64,000 nucleotides of DNA from NCBI GenBank assembly GCA_017439675.1, contig JAFSIQ010000039.1, positions 62,001 to 126,000 of the forward strand, read 5' to 3'. This DNA is from Lachnospiraceae bacterium. GTDB lineage: Bacteria; Bacillota; Clostridia; Lachnospirales; Lachnospiraceae. This document shows positions 18,603-27,210 of the stretch, one piece after another. Under the pieces are notes generated by a model. It did not search any database and had not been told where the DNA came from. It saw only the letters and a list, made by a program, of their open reading frames with translations. Each line of letters begins with the position of its first letter. Within the stretch, counting starts at the first letter, position 1. Made by a program: the position numbers and the translations under genes.

Positions 18603-19127
18603 CTATTCTCCTTTAATTACACCAATATATGGCAGATTTCGATATTTCTGCGCATAATCCAAGCCGTAGCCCACCACAAATTCATCCGGTATCTCAAACC
18701 CACAATAATCCGTAGTAATGTCCACCACTCGTCTATCCGGCTTATCCAACAAAGTAATAATCTTAATACTTGCCGGTCCTCTTCCTTCCAACAAATTCTT
18801 CAAATGATACAAAGTATTGCCGGAATCCACAATATCCTCCACAATAAGGATATCTTTCCCCTCTATATCTTCATCCAACTCCTTCTTAACGGTAATATGT
18901 CCCGCGGACACCATACCATTGCCATAAGAAGAAACTGACATAAAGTCCATTGTTACAGGGACCGTAATTCTTTTTGCCAATTCACAGGCGAAAAATATAC
19001 TGCCCTTCAAAATGATAACCAAATGCACTTCTTTGCCGGCATAGTCCTCGTTAATCTGCTTCGCCAGTTCACAAATCCTCGCATCCACCTTTTCTTCTGA
19101 AATCATTACCTCAATCGAATGTTCCAT
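18603..19127 (-). CDS. hpt: Hypoxanthine phosphoribosyltransferase
   Basis: A 174-residue purine-salvage enzyme that joins hypoxanthine or guanine to PRPP. The PRPP-binding loop ILIVEDIVDSGNTL lies near residue 96, LKGSIFF near residue 40, and the C-terminal VVGYGLDY typical of the family is present. It begins 2 bases after the tilS stop; AAGGGAG, encoded in the last tilS codons, serves as its ribosome site. Its own last codons (Lys-Gly-Glu-stop) in turn form the ftsH ribosome site. Confidence 0.95.
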   Translation of the reverse strand: MEHSIEVMISEEKVDARICELAKQINEDYAGKEVHLVIILKGSIFFACELAKRITVPVTMDFMSVSSYGNGMVSAGHITVKKELDEDIEGKDILIVEDIVDSGNTLYHLKNLLEGRGPASIKIITLLDKPDRRVVDITTDYCGFEIPDEFVVGYGLDYAQKYRNLPYIGVIKGE

Positions 19128-19129
19128 TA

Positions 19130-20608
19130 CTACTCTCCCTTGTACTTCACCACTAATACCATCTGACTTTCGCTCGTCACCTTATACGCTTCGCATCTTC
19201 GTAAACCCACCATCCAGAGCACTTCCTGACCATTCGCCAACACCAACACATTCTTCCTTTCAGTTGCTGGTATCTTCGCATCAATAAAATATCTAGATAG
19301 CTTCTTTCGTGCCCCGGAGTCATTCATGACAAAATAGTCATTCTTTTCTGTCGTCCGCAAGCACAACGTATCCTTAATTGTATCACATCCAAAGTATTTC
19401 GTATAGTTATTTTTGGAATTTTCAACCATAAAAAGCATATCTTCCCACTGTTTTTTATCACATTGTTTTTTCTGATAAAAATGAAGGTTCAAAACACCTT
19501 GTCCCGGCAATTTCACCGTATATCGCCCCTGTTCCCAACGGGTCATGTCCTCGACACTCCATCGAAGGAAACCTTCAGTCTTTGCGCTGTCATCATCAAG
19601 CAACTCCCTCTGTAAGCTTTTCCGAATTTTTAACATTTCATACTGAATTTCTGCTTCTACACCATAAGGTAGCGAAAGTTGCTTTCCTGTGTGATTGCTA
19701 AGCAATTCAAAAAGCGTCTGCACATGAACACTTCCTATATCCTTTCTGGTACCACACACCAAGCAAAGCATTTCATACAGAACGCTCTTTGCAAGAATCG
19801 GATGTTGTTGCTGCAAATGCAACCGGTTCACCTTACAACACATGTCCTCTCCCACCGAAATGTATTTTCTCACATATTCTTGAACCTGACACTGAATATA
19901 GCCTTGAACCTCTTCCATCTCTTTGGCATATTCCGCCATATGCTCCACCGCTTTAGAGTTCACCTGCTGTAATACTGGAATCACCTGGTTGCGGATTGCA
20001 TTTCTTGCATAGGCATTATCTGCATTAGTCACATCCTCCTGCCAGCTCACATTTTGACATTGCAACCAATCGACAAGTTCCTGTTTGCGGATTCCGAGTA
20101 ACGGGCGAATCACTGTAACATCACCTTCACCCATCTCCAAATGACAAACCGGTCTCATTCCTTCCATACCAGAGATTTTACTTCCTCTCACCAAACGAAA
20201 GACCACTGTCTCTGCCTGATCATCCATGTGATGTGCCACTGCAATTTTATCAGCTCCAACCTGTTTCTGAATCTGACAAAAACATTGGTATCTATAGATT
20301 CTGCCCATCTCCTCCTCTGTCAACCCCTGTTCCTTTGCCATGGTCGGGATATCCGCCTGATAGAGATGAAATGATACCCCCAACGAAGCACACAGAGCTT
20401 TGACATACTCTGCATCCTTATCTGCTTCCTTTCGGATTCCGTGATGAACATGCACTCCGTATAGCTTTAATCCATACAGTTTTTGCATTTCCTTAAGCAC
20501 AAGAAGAAGGGCGACGGAATCTGCCCCACCGGAGACTCCCACAACAATACCATCCCCCCATGCTATCATATTCTGTTCCTTCACATACCGTTTCACTTTT
20601 GTTACCAT
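19130..20608 (-). CDS. tilS: tRNA(Ile)-lysidine synthetase
   Basis: TilS attaches lysine to C34 of the CAU-anticodon tRNA-Ile so that it reads AUA; it is essential in most bacteria. The PP-loop SGGADS is near residue 25, followed by VHVHHGIR, AHHMDDQAETV and the N-type ATPase core to about residue 215. The C-terminal TilS domain follows, for a total of 492 aa. The ATG at 20608 follows GGTGAGGA; the longer frame to 20668 runs into spoIIE and was rejected. It starts 7 bases after the spoIIE stop. Confidence 0.95.
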   Translation of the reverse strand: MVTKVKRYVKEQNMIAWGDGIVVGVSGGADSVALLLVLKEMQKLYGLKLYGVHVHHGIRKEADKDAEYVKALCASLGVSFHLYQADIPTMAKEQGLTEEEMGRIYRYQCFCQIQKQVGADKIAVAHHMDDQAETVVFRLVRGSKISGMEGMRPVCHLEMGEGDVTVIRPLLGIRKQELVDWLQCQNVSWQEDVTNADNAYARNAIRNQVIPVLQQVNSKAVEHMAEYAKEMEEVQGYIQCQVQEYVRKYISVGEDMCCKVNRLHLQQQHPILAKSVLYEMLCLVCGTRKDIGSVHVQTLFELLSNHTGKQLSLPYGVEAEIQYEMLKIRKSLQRELLDDDSAKTEGFLRWSVEDMTRWEQGRYTVKLPGQGVLNLHFYQKKQCDKKQWEDMLFMVENSKNNYTKYFGCDTIKDTLCLRTTEKNDYFVMNDSGARKKLSRYFIDAKIPATERKNVLVLANGQEVLWMVGLRRCEAYKVTSESQMVLVVKYKGE

Positions 20609-20615
20609 GTCATCC

Positions 20616-22712
20616 TCACCGTTTCCAAATTCCCGCGACCAAAATGGTGCTGTCATCCTTAAGAGCACCCCTCTGCATCCGAATCACTTCTGTCATGATG
20701 TTTTCTGCCATCGCCTGTGCGTTACGAGTAGTCTGTTTGGCAATCACATCCGCCAGATAATCTTCCTTGTCCTCAAAAATAATACTATCCAACACCCCAT
20801 CACTAACCATAATAATCATATCCCCATGATAAAGCTTTCTTGCGCAAGTGTCAAACTCCACTTGTTCTAACACCCCAACTGGCAAAGAGGTAGAACGAAT
20901 ATATTCCACTTTATCCTTTCTCTTAATAAATGTAGTCGAAGCGCCAAGTTTCAAAAAATCCGCATCTCCTGTGTGAAAATCAACCACAGTTAAATCCAAA
21001 GACGAGCTGTCTGAGCCATCCGCTAAAAAACTAATAAAGGAATTGATAAGTTCTATGGCAAGTTCCTTGCAAAACCCAGCCAAGAGAAGCTGTTCCAACA
21101 GCTCCACCACCTGCTCACTTTTGTTGCTCGCTGACTCTCCAGTCCCCATTCCATCAGAAAGCATTAGCAGTGCCTTTTGTGAATCCAATTTGGTAATAGA
21201 AAAATGGTCTCCTGACACTACCTCTCCCTTTCGGTTTTTCCTCACCACACCGGTGGTAAGCATATATTGCCCTTGCTCCACAAAACAATATCGACGTTCC
21301 TGCCTTGTCACTGTGCTCTGACTTTCTTCTAAAGGTACCATTTCCCGTGCTAGCATGCTGCTAATGCGCCTTGCGACCACATCCATGGTCACCAAGCACT
21401 CCCGTTCCATATAGCAACTCAAGTACACCTTAAGTCGGTTTTGATTATCTTTTAACAACAATACCTTGGTGACATTTATTCCAAGCCTTCCGAGACTTTC
21501 CGACAATCTACTCTCAAACAACTCCGCCTGTACATTTTTCTCCTCCAATTCTGCCGGAAAAGTGGTAATCACATCTCCAATTTGCCCTAACTGCCGAATA
21601 AAATTTTTGCGAAGCTCCGCCAACCGGTTACTCTGAGCTTCCACCACATTTAAAAGCGACAATCCATCTCCGCTTAAATACACATTACTAAGACCATGGG
21701 GTTCAAAAATAGTTCTTTGTTCCTCCTTGCTCTGTAACATTTTTTCCATCACCAAAAATGCTTTTCCAAAATCCTGTATCCGGCTTTTGGTTGCCTCCTG
21801 AATCAACACATCCTGCGACACTCCAGTGGAACCTGCTGCAATCTGTGCCACCTGCTTCATAAAACTCTTTGGTGTAAGCAAAAATGTTACCGCTACGATG
21901 AATGCGCTAGACAACAAATTCACATTTAACAATTCACTATTATAGATATAGCCAAGTAAGATATATCCCGCTAAGAAAGCCAAAAGCGCTCCTACTTTGC
22001 CTAAATCCCGCAAAAGAGCAATCATGCCTGACAACAAAATCATTACCGCCAGAAAGCTAACCTCATTCATGCGAAACGAGAGCACCAAGCCCACCACTGC
22101 TCCAGTGGCAACGCCCACGCTACTGTCAAAGCGAAAGCCATTATAAAGCAACAAACCGCTACAGAGTGCAAACAACCAGTTCACCGGTTCCTCCACCATA
22201 GGGCAACCAAACAGTGCTACAATCATAACAGCAAACAATCCAATAAAACGTTCATTATTGGAAAACATCCGTCTTGTCCCCACTCGCATCGCCACAAATG
22301 CCTGCTCAAATATCAGAACAAAGCAGCCAACAATAATCCCCTCCAAAAATGCGTACAAAAGGCTTGCATCACTCCTAGTCACCAAATAACAATAAGGCAT
22401 GCTAATCGCCCAAAGCACCATTCCGGACGCAATAGCAATTTGTTGGTTATCCGAAAACAAGCGCTTTCGATCTGTCCGCTTTAGCATAACCAATAAAAAC
22501 AACATTACCAAGGTATAGCGCACCACTTCCACCATACCAGCTTTTGAAAGCACTCCAAGCATCAACACTACATACAAGCTAAGTCCGCTTCTTTCCTGCA
22601 AATATGCCGCCATAAAAAATGGTACAACAAAAGGATACATGGAGAGCATTTGACAGCGTGCCACAAAAAACGCCAAAACATGTACCCCTATTTTTTCTAT
22701 CCAATAACGCAT
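20616..22712 (-). CDS. spoIIE: Stage II sporulation protein E (SpoIIE), PP2C-type phosphatase
   Basis: SpoIIE dephosphorylates SpoIIAA at the asymmetric septum, switching on sigma-F in the forespore. This 698-residue protein is somewhat shorter than the Bacillus subtilis one. About ten membrane helices occupy residues ~1-290, a central region follows (~290-480), and the C-terminal PP2C-like domain has LMLSDGMGTGESA and IIMVSDGVLD, whose aspartates bind the metal ions. GGGAGGAAA precedes the ATG. Its presence, with yabP, yabQ and spoVT, supports a spore former. Confidence 0.94.
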   Translation of the reverse strand: MRYWIEKIGVHVLAFFVARCQMLSMYPFVVPFFMAAYLQERSGLSLYVVLMLGVLSKAGMVEVVRYTLVMLFLLVMLKRTDRKRLFSDNQQIAIASGMVLWAISMPYCYLVTRSDASLLYAFLEGIIVGCFVLIFEQAFVAMRVGTRRMFSNNERFIGLFAVMIVALFGCPMVEEPVNWLFALCSGLLLYNGFRFDSSVGVATGAVVGLVLSFRMNEVSFLAVMILLSGMIALLRDLGKVGALLAFLAGYILLGYIYNSELLNVNLLSSAFIVAVTFLLTPKSFMKQVAQIAAGSTGVSQDVLIQEATKSRIQDFGKAFLVMEKMLQSKEEQRTIFEPHGLSNVYLSGDGLSLLNVVEAQSNRLAELRKNFIRQLGQIGDVITTFPAELEEKNVQAELFESRLSESLGRLGINVTKVLLLKDNQNRLKVYLSCYMERECLVTMDVVARRISSMLAREMVPLEESQSTVTRQERRYCFVEQGQYMLTTGVVRKNRKGEVVSGDHFSITKLDSQKALLMLSDGMGTGESASNKSEQVVELLEQLLLAGFCKELAIELINSFISFLADGSDSSSLDLTVVDFHTGDADFLKLGASTTFIKRKDKVEYIRSTSLPVGVLEQVEFDTCARKLYHGDMIIMVSDGVLDSIIFEDKEDYLADVIAKQTTRNAQAMAENIMTEVIRMQRGALKDDSTILVAGIWKR

Positions 22713-22723
22713 ATCTATTTCCT

Positions 22724-22741
22724 CCCACTTGTTAAAGTGGG
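22724..22741 (-). promoter_or_regulatory. Small hairpin overlapping the spoIIE ribosome-binding site
   Basis: On the - strand CCCACTT-TAAC-AAGTGGG is immediately followed by AGGAAA, so three G's of the Shine-Dalgarno GGGAGGA lie in the stem. This could lower spoIIE translation; the effect is inference. Confidence 0.4.
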
Positions 22742-22813
22742 AATATTATAAATGCTCCCAAAAAAGAAAAATGTCATATAACGACACACATCACCGCATT
22801 ATACGACATCCTT

Positions 22814-23119
22814 CTACTCGCCCTCCGGTTCAATCAGTATCTCATCTGGATAGACAAGACCCAACTTCTCCTTGGCAACCTCTTCCATATATTTCTTTGT
22901 CTGCATGTATTTCTCTAACTCTTCCAAATCCTTGGTGCGTTGTTCCTCGTCTGCAATCTGTTTCTCCACAGCGGCCTTCTTCTCTTCTAATTCCTGACTT
23001 TGCCGCTTAAGACTCATGGTACGAAGTCCAAGGCAAATGCAGAACAACACAACTACAACAACAATCATAGTCATTCCATTTTTATTCTTTTGTTGTTTCT
23101 TTCTTTTTCTCTTGCTCAC
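22814..23119 (-). CDS. divIC: Septum formation initiator, DivIC/FtsB family
   Basis: A 101-residue bitopic protein of the divisome, working with FtsL and DivIB. The basic amino end is followed by one membrane helix (MTMIVVVVVLFCICLGL, residues ~16-32) and a coiled coil (EELEEKK... to ~85), ending in KEKLGLVYPDE, the conserved FtsB/DivIC tail. The start is GTG at 23119 with AAGGGTG before it. Position between yabQ and spoIIE matches the B. subtilis order. Confidence 0.88.
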   Translation of the reverse strand: MSKRKRKKQQKNKNGMTMIVVVVVLFCICLGLRTMSLKRQSQELEEKKAAVEKQIADEEQRTKDLEELEKYMQTKKYMEEVAKEKLGLVYPDEILIEPEGE

Positions 23120-23215
23120 TTCGTCACCCTTTTCTTACTCAATCGTTGCTTTTCGTATTTTCTAGCCATTCATAGTAATCTCATTCTATCAGCATTCCCC
23201 ATACGTCTTGAGAAT

Positions 23216-23638
23216 TCACCGACCCTTTACAGCCATTTTAACTTCTAACATCATATTTTTCAATGCTTTTCTTATGTGAGAACACAGCCAGTCAAAAGGT
23301 TTTCTCACATAACGTTTCATCCATTCCCATCCTGGTAGCATTTTTTTCACCACATACATCAGTAATTTACTAAAACTTACCACATAGACAATGACACCTA
23401 AGAACATGCCGAGAAACGCATAACCACGCAATGCACCTTGATTATAACGAAACAACGTGTGAAACACCATCCATGCTGTAAACAACCAATATACAAGGTC
23501 TTCTACATCCACCATCCAGTCCCTGTGACAAAACAACAATCGAAAAATGCGCACTCCATCATACACAAGCGCAAGCATTGCGCCTAACAGCATACAAATT
23601 CCAAACAGTTGCATTTCATCATATATCAGTTCTGCCAT
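23216..23638 (-). CDS. yabQ: Spore cortex biosynthesis protein YabQ
   Basis: A 140-residue membrane protein required in B. subtilis for spore cortex formation. Three or more hydrophobic segments are visible (GICMLLGAMLALVYDGVRIF, LVYWLFTAWMVF, FLGMFLGVIVYVVSF); the LGAMLALVYDGVR start is the family signature. The gene begins 8 bases after yabP, with GGTGG as ribosome site, and the pair is probably translated together. Length and position fit the family. Confidence 0.85.
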   Translation of the reverse strand: MAELIYDEMQLFGICMLLGAMLALVYDGVRIFRLLFCHRDWMVDVEDLVYWLFTAWMVFHTLFRYNQGALRGYAFLGMFLGVIVYVVSFSKLLMYVVKKMLPGWEWMKRYVRKPFDWLCSHIRKALKNMMLEVKMAVKGR

Positions 23639-23646
23639 GTAACCAC

Positions 23647-23931
23647 CTACTTAAATAAGCGTTCCAAAAATCCATTCTCGCCTTTTAGGCCTGGTTTCAT
23701 ATCTGAGTAAGTAAAAGAATCCACTCGTCCATCCACTTCCACTTCTCCCTTTTCTAGTGTAAGCTTTGTAACATTGAGTTCTTTTCCTTTAATCATCAAC
23801 ATGCCCTGCTCCGTCTCTAACAGAACCTCATTGGGGTCAAAGGAAATTACCGCACTGACACCAGTAATCACTCCTGCTCCTCGATTGTTCAATGTAATTC
23901 TTTGGCCTTTTGCACCTCGAATCTCTTCCAT
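23647..23931 (-). CDS. yabP: Sporulation protein YabP
   Basis: A 94-residue soluble protein of the YabP/YqfC family, needed with YabQ for the spore cortex or coat. Characteristic features are RITLNNRGAGVITGV, ISFDPNEVLLET and MLMIKGKELNVTKL, forming a small all-beta domain. AGGATAAGAT precedes the ATG. It lies between the RqcP-like gene and yabQ, as in B. subtilis. Confidence 0.85.
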   Translation of the reverse strand: MEEIRGAKGQRITLNNRGAGVITGVSAVISFDPNEVLLETEQGMLMIKGKELNVTKLTLEKGEVEVDGRVDSFTYSDMKPGLKGENGFLERLFK

Positions 23932-24038
23932 ATCTTATCCTGCCTTTCCAAAGCCAGTCCTTTTCCTTGCCGGCTTTCTACCTCTATCTTATGAAAGACA
24001 ACTTGTAGATATGATTCGGATTTTTAAATCAATACTCC

Positions 24039-24278
24039 TTATAGATATTGAAACATATCTTTCGCATCTTCCTTCTTCGTGGATTCCACAATCTGCGTTA
24101 CTTCCACTGCCACATTCTTATTGCCAAAGGAAATGTCGATGCGGTCTCCAACTTTAACATCCACCGATGCCTTTGCCACTCGTCCGTTCACCATAACACG
24201 TCCTGCATCGCATGCTTCATTGGCAACAGTGCGTCGCTTAATCAAACGAGAAACCTTTAAATACTTGTCCAATCTCAT
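24039..24278 (-). CDS. rqcP: S4-domain RNA-binding protein, RqcP (YabO) type
   Basis: A 79-residue protein made almost wholly of one S4 RNA-binding domain: MRLDKYLKVSRLIKRRT, then ANEACDAGRVMVNG and VKVGDRIDI. In B. subtilis the orthologue in this position acts in ribosome-associated quality control with RqcH, stabilising peptidyl-tRNA during alanine tailing; Hsp15 (HslR) is the E. coli relative. AAAGGAGG lies before the ATG. About 107 bases separate it from yabP and no strong terminator is visible between them, so co-transcription is likely. Confidence 0.85.
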   Translation of the reverse strand: MRLDKYLKVSRLIKRRTVANEACDAGRVMVNGRVAKASVDVKVGDRIDISFGNKNVAVEVTQIVESTKKEDAKDMFQYL

Positions 24279-24335
24279 ATCCGTCCTCCTTTTCTTACTA
24301 AATCAATAACCGTTTTATTTAACAAATGCCATAAC

Positions 24336-24375
24336 GCAAAGGAGGCTGCTGCATATCATGCAACAGCCTCTTTGC
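24336..24375 (-). terminator. Terminator of hup
   Basis: A strong 18-bp-class stem (GCAAAGGAGGCTGCTGCAT, 24336-24354, with 24358-24375) with one or two mismatches, 17 bases after the hup stop codon. Confidence 0.8.
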
Positions 24376-24391
24376 TATACTAACAAACTAA

Positions 24392-24667
24392 TTATTTGTT
24401 AACAACATCCTTCAATGCCTTACCAGCTTTGAACTTAGGTGCCTTAGAAGCAGCGATCTTCATAGACTCGCCAGTCTTAGGATTGCGTCCCTCTCTTGCT
24501 GGTCTGTCAGCTACTTCGAATGTACCGAAGCCAACTAACTGGATCTTCTCACCCTTTGCTAACTCTTCAGCTACTACATCTGTGAAAGCCTTCAATGCCT
24601 TCTCTGCGTCCTTCTTTGATAATTCAGTCTTCTCAGCCATAGCTGCAACTAATTCTGTCTTGTTCAT
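24392..24667 (-). CDS. hup: DNA-binding protein HU
   Basis: A 91-residue histone-like protein that bends and compacts DNA as a dimer. It begins MNKTELVAAMAEKTELSKKD and has the HU/IHF signature GFGTFEVADRPAREGRNPKTG across the DNA-binding arms, with the conserved tip prolines (RNP). GAGGAGG stands 10 bases before the ATG. It has its own consensus promoter and terminator, in keeping with high expression; codon use is strongly biased toward a few codons. Confidence 0.96.
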   Translation of the reverse strand: MNKTELVAAMAEKTELSKKDAEKALKAFTDVVAEELAKGEKIQLVGFGTFEVADRPAREGRNPKTGESMKIAASKAPKFKAGKALKDVVNK

Positions 24668-24742
24668 AGGAATAGTTCCTCCTCTTAAATATTATATAGT
24701 ATTTCTTATATACTCGCCATAATTAGGCAAGTCCTAAAAGTA

Positions 24743-24771
24743 GTTATACTCGTTTGACCTTTATTTGTCAA
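24743..24771 (-). promoter_or_regulatory. Strong hup promoter
   Basis: On the - strand: perfect TTGACA (24771-24766), 17-base spacer, TATAAC (24748-24743), about 75 bases before the ATG. Confidence 0.8.
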
Positions 24772-24980
24772 GCAGATAGCCATATTCTTCGTTTTTTTGT
24801 ATAAAATAGTAGAATTTTCCAAAGGTTTTTCGCGAAAAATCTATTCATTTTGCCACTTCCATTTGTGCCTTTTCAACATATTTCGCCATTTTTTTTGTGC
24901 ACTATTCCATATTGCATTTTTTACAAAATTGCGTTGCAAAAATGCCCTGAACCATTGATTTTCCTACTTTTCCCAAATTT
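24772..24980. other. AT-rich spacer between spoVT and hup
   Basis: Together with the hup leader this makes 313 bases without a gene. It is T-rich in the + direction; no convincing hairpin terminator for spoVT, RNA gene or repeat was found. Confidence 0.4.
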
Positions 24981-25526
24981 TTACCCTTCCATCTGCTTTC
25001 CAAGGAAATTTGCTGCGATAACAGCTGCTTTTCTCTCCGTCTCCGTAAGTGGATTTCTACCATCCTTATTGAGAATGATTACCGCTCCAATCGCATCTCC
25101 CTCACAAATAATGGTCTGTACAATCTGTCCTTCATATACATCCTCATCCCCTGTGATTTGGATATACTTTTTCTCACCCTTTTTCGCCATAATCGCTTCT
25201 CTGTCATTGATGGCTTCCTCCAGCTCCTTATGAAGTGCTTTACCAAGCAAATCCTTCTTTGGAACACCTGCCACCGCAATAATCTGATCTCTATCTGTTA
25301 CGCAAACTGGACAACCAAGAATCTGAGCTGTTGCATCCACATACTCTTGAGCAAAAATAGAAAGTTCTCCAATCGGTGAATACTTCTTAAGCACAATTTC
25401 CCCGTCCTTATCGGTAAAGATTTCTAATGGGTCACCCTCACGGATTCTCAAGGTTCTTCTAATCTCCTTTGGCACCACAATTCTTCCCAACTCGTCAATT
25501 CTTCTAACAATACCTGTTGCTTTCAT
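24981..25526 (-). CDS. spoVT: Stage V sporulation protein T (AbrB-family regulator)
   Basis: SpoVT adjusts sigma-G-dependent genes in the forespore. The 181-residue protein has the N-terminal AbrB swapped-hairpin DNA-binding domain (residues 1-52: GIVRRIDELGRIVVPKEIRR, GDPLEIFTDKDGEIVLKKY) and a C-terminal GAF-like sensing domain, which separates SpoVT from AbrB itself (about 95 aa). AAGGAG precedes the ATG. In B. subtilis spoVT also lies close to this division/sporulation region. Confidence 0.92.
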   Translation of the reverse strand: MKATGIVRRIDELGRIVVPKEIRRTLRIREGDPLEIFTDKDGEIVLKKYSPIGELSIFAQEYVDATAQILGCPVCVTDRDQIIAVAGVPKKDLLGKALHKELEEAINDREAIMAKKGEKKYIQITGDEDVYEGQIVQTIICEGDAIGAVIILNKDGRNPLTETERKAAVIAANFLGKQMEG

Positions 25527-25655
25527 ATGTCATTTCTCCTTTTACATATTTTACTGTGTCAGTAGTATCTGTAAAAAGAGTGATATTATACCAAAAAATG
25601 ATATTAAAAGAGGTTAATCGCAACATATAATCTATGTTACCGGTAACCTCAATAA

Positions 25656-27176
25656 TCACATTCTTTCACTTGTCAAGCGATAGAGGTCTTTGTATTTTTC
25701 TTCTAGATATTGCAAAAATGGTCTTGCATCCAAACTCTTTCCCGTAATGCGCTTTGCCATTTCCCCAGCGGTGAAGCAACAGCCATACTGACGAACATTC
25801 TTATCCAACCATTTATTCAGCTCTACAAAGCTTCCCTGTCTCAACTGTTCTTCAAAATCAGGAATCTCCTTGAAGATTGATTCCCTTAGCTGCCCGCAAT
25901 AAATATTACCAAGTGCGTAGCTTTGGAAATAACCGATGTAATCGCCGGCCCAGTGCATGTCCTGTAACACACCCTCTGTGTCATTAGACGGGCGAATGCC
26001 CAAGTACTTCTCACTCAAATCATTCCATGCATCTCTAAGATCACAAGCTGCAATCTTTTCTCCAAAACAATCTCGCTCTAACTCATAACGCAAAATAACA
26101 TGCAAGCTGTAGGTAACTTCATCTGCGGTAATTCGGCGGAGACTTGGCTTTACCACATTCATGGATAGATAAAAATCATCCAAGGAAACATCCACAAATT
26201 GAGAAAATTCTGCCTGTAGCTGTGGATAATAATATTCCCAATATGCACGACTTCTACCAATAATATTCTCATTAAAACGAGCCATGGACTCTTGAAAGCT
26301 TCCTTCAATTCCGCCCCACATATTAGCAGCGTTGACTGCATCACTACCACCACTAGCATACATGGCATGTCCAGCCTCATGCAGACAGGTAAATATCATA
26401 TTCAAGCTTCCACTCTGATACGTGGATACACGAGCATCACGCGGTCCCATAAAGGAAGTAAATGCATGAACCACCTTGTTATTAAACCCACCACGGCTTT
26501 CCTGATAGCCGGATTCACGAGCAAGGCGCTGTGAAAACGCTTCCACCCGTACAGGGTCAACCACCGTATTAAAAATATCACTGTCAGGCTTCACGGTACT
26601 CTTTTCAATTTCACTGCGAAGCTTCGTCAACCCAACCTTTAACACATCAAATTCCCTGCTAATTTCTTCACAACTCGTTCCCTCGTCATTAACATTCACC
26701 AAGGTATCAAAAGCCGGTACATCGGGATTAATTGCATATGCAATCTGTTTTTTCAAATCAAACACTTTGGTTAACCATGGTACAAATATATTAAAGTCCT
26801 GCTTTTCCCTCGCTTCCTTCCATTTGTTCATGGTTTCCGCCTTCATCATGCTATACTGATGCATCAAGTGCTTTGGTGTACGCGTTTGGTTTCGATAGCG
26901 GAATAAAAAGCTACGAACCAAGCCCCTCTCAATATCATCTTCAATATCATTTAAATTCGCACCCTTGAAATAGTTTGCTGCACTTTTCGCCTCATCACTG
27001 TCAAACAAGCTGGCTTTCAGCTCTGCAATATGAGCTACCACTTCCTGTCTGTATGCACCGCCCTCCAAGGGCAATGCAGACCATTGATCTAGCTCAAACA
27101 TGGATTCCATTGTCTTGTAATATCTAAATTGATCATTGATAGACCGAATATATTCTAAATGTGTCTGATAACTCAC
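25656..27176 (-). CDS. Metallocarboxypeptidase, M32 (Taq) family
   Basis: A 506-residue cytosolic zinc carboxypeptidase that removes C-terminal residues from peptides. The metal site CLHEAGHAMYASG (HEXXH) is near residue 265, with the family's downstream glutamate region FQESMARFNENIIGR. The family's SGGFNN-like and RITADEVTYSLH segments are present, and length is normal. The start is GTG at 27176 with GGGAGGGG close by. It follows the amidohydrolase gene by 34 bases and is probably co-transcribed, suggesting joint use of small peptides or amides. Confidence 0.9.
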   Translation of the reverse strand: MSYQTHLEYIRSINDQFRYYKTMESMFELDQWSALPLEGGAYRQEVVAHIAELKASLFDSDEAKSAANYFKGANLNDIEDDIERGLVRSFLFRYRNQTRTPKHLMHQYSMMKAETMNKWKEAREKQDFNIFVPWLTKVFDLKKQIAYAINPDVPAFDTLVNVNDEGTSCEEISREFDVLKVGLTKLRSEIEKSTVKPDSDIFNTVVDPVRVEAFSQRLARESGYQESRGGFNNKVVHAFTSFMGPRDARVSTYQSGSLNMIFTCLHEAGHAMYASGGSDAVNAANMWGGIEGSFQESMARFNENIIGRSRAYWEYYYPQLQAEFSQFVDVSLDDFYLSMNVVKPSLRRITADEVTYSLHVILRYELERDCFGEKIAACDLRDAWNDLSEKYLGIRPSNDTEGVLQDMHWAGDYIGYFQSYALGNIYCGQLRESIFKEIPDFEEQLRQGSFVELNKWLDKNVRQYGCCFTAGEMAKRITGKSLDARPFLQYLEEKYKDLYRLTSERM

Positions 27177-27210
27177 GTTACCCCTCCCTATCTATTTCTT
27201 CCATTTTGTG

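Noticed and set aside
25636..25647. Perfect palindrome GTTACCGGTAAC downstream of the M32 gene
   Set aside because: A 12-base palindrome alone can occur by chance; no second copy or known operator match supports it.
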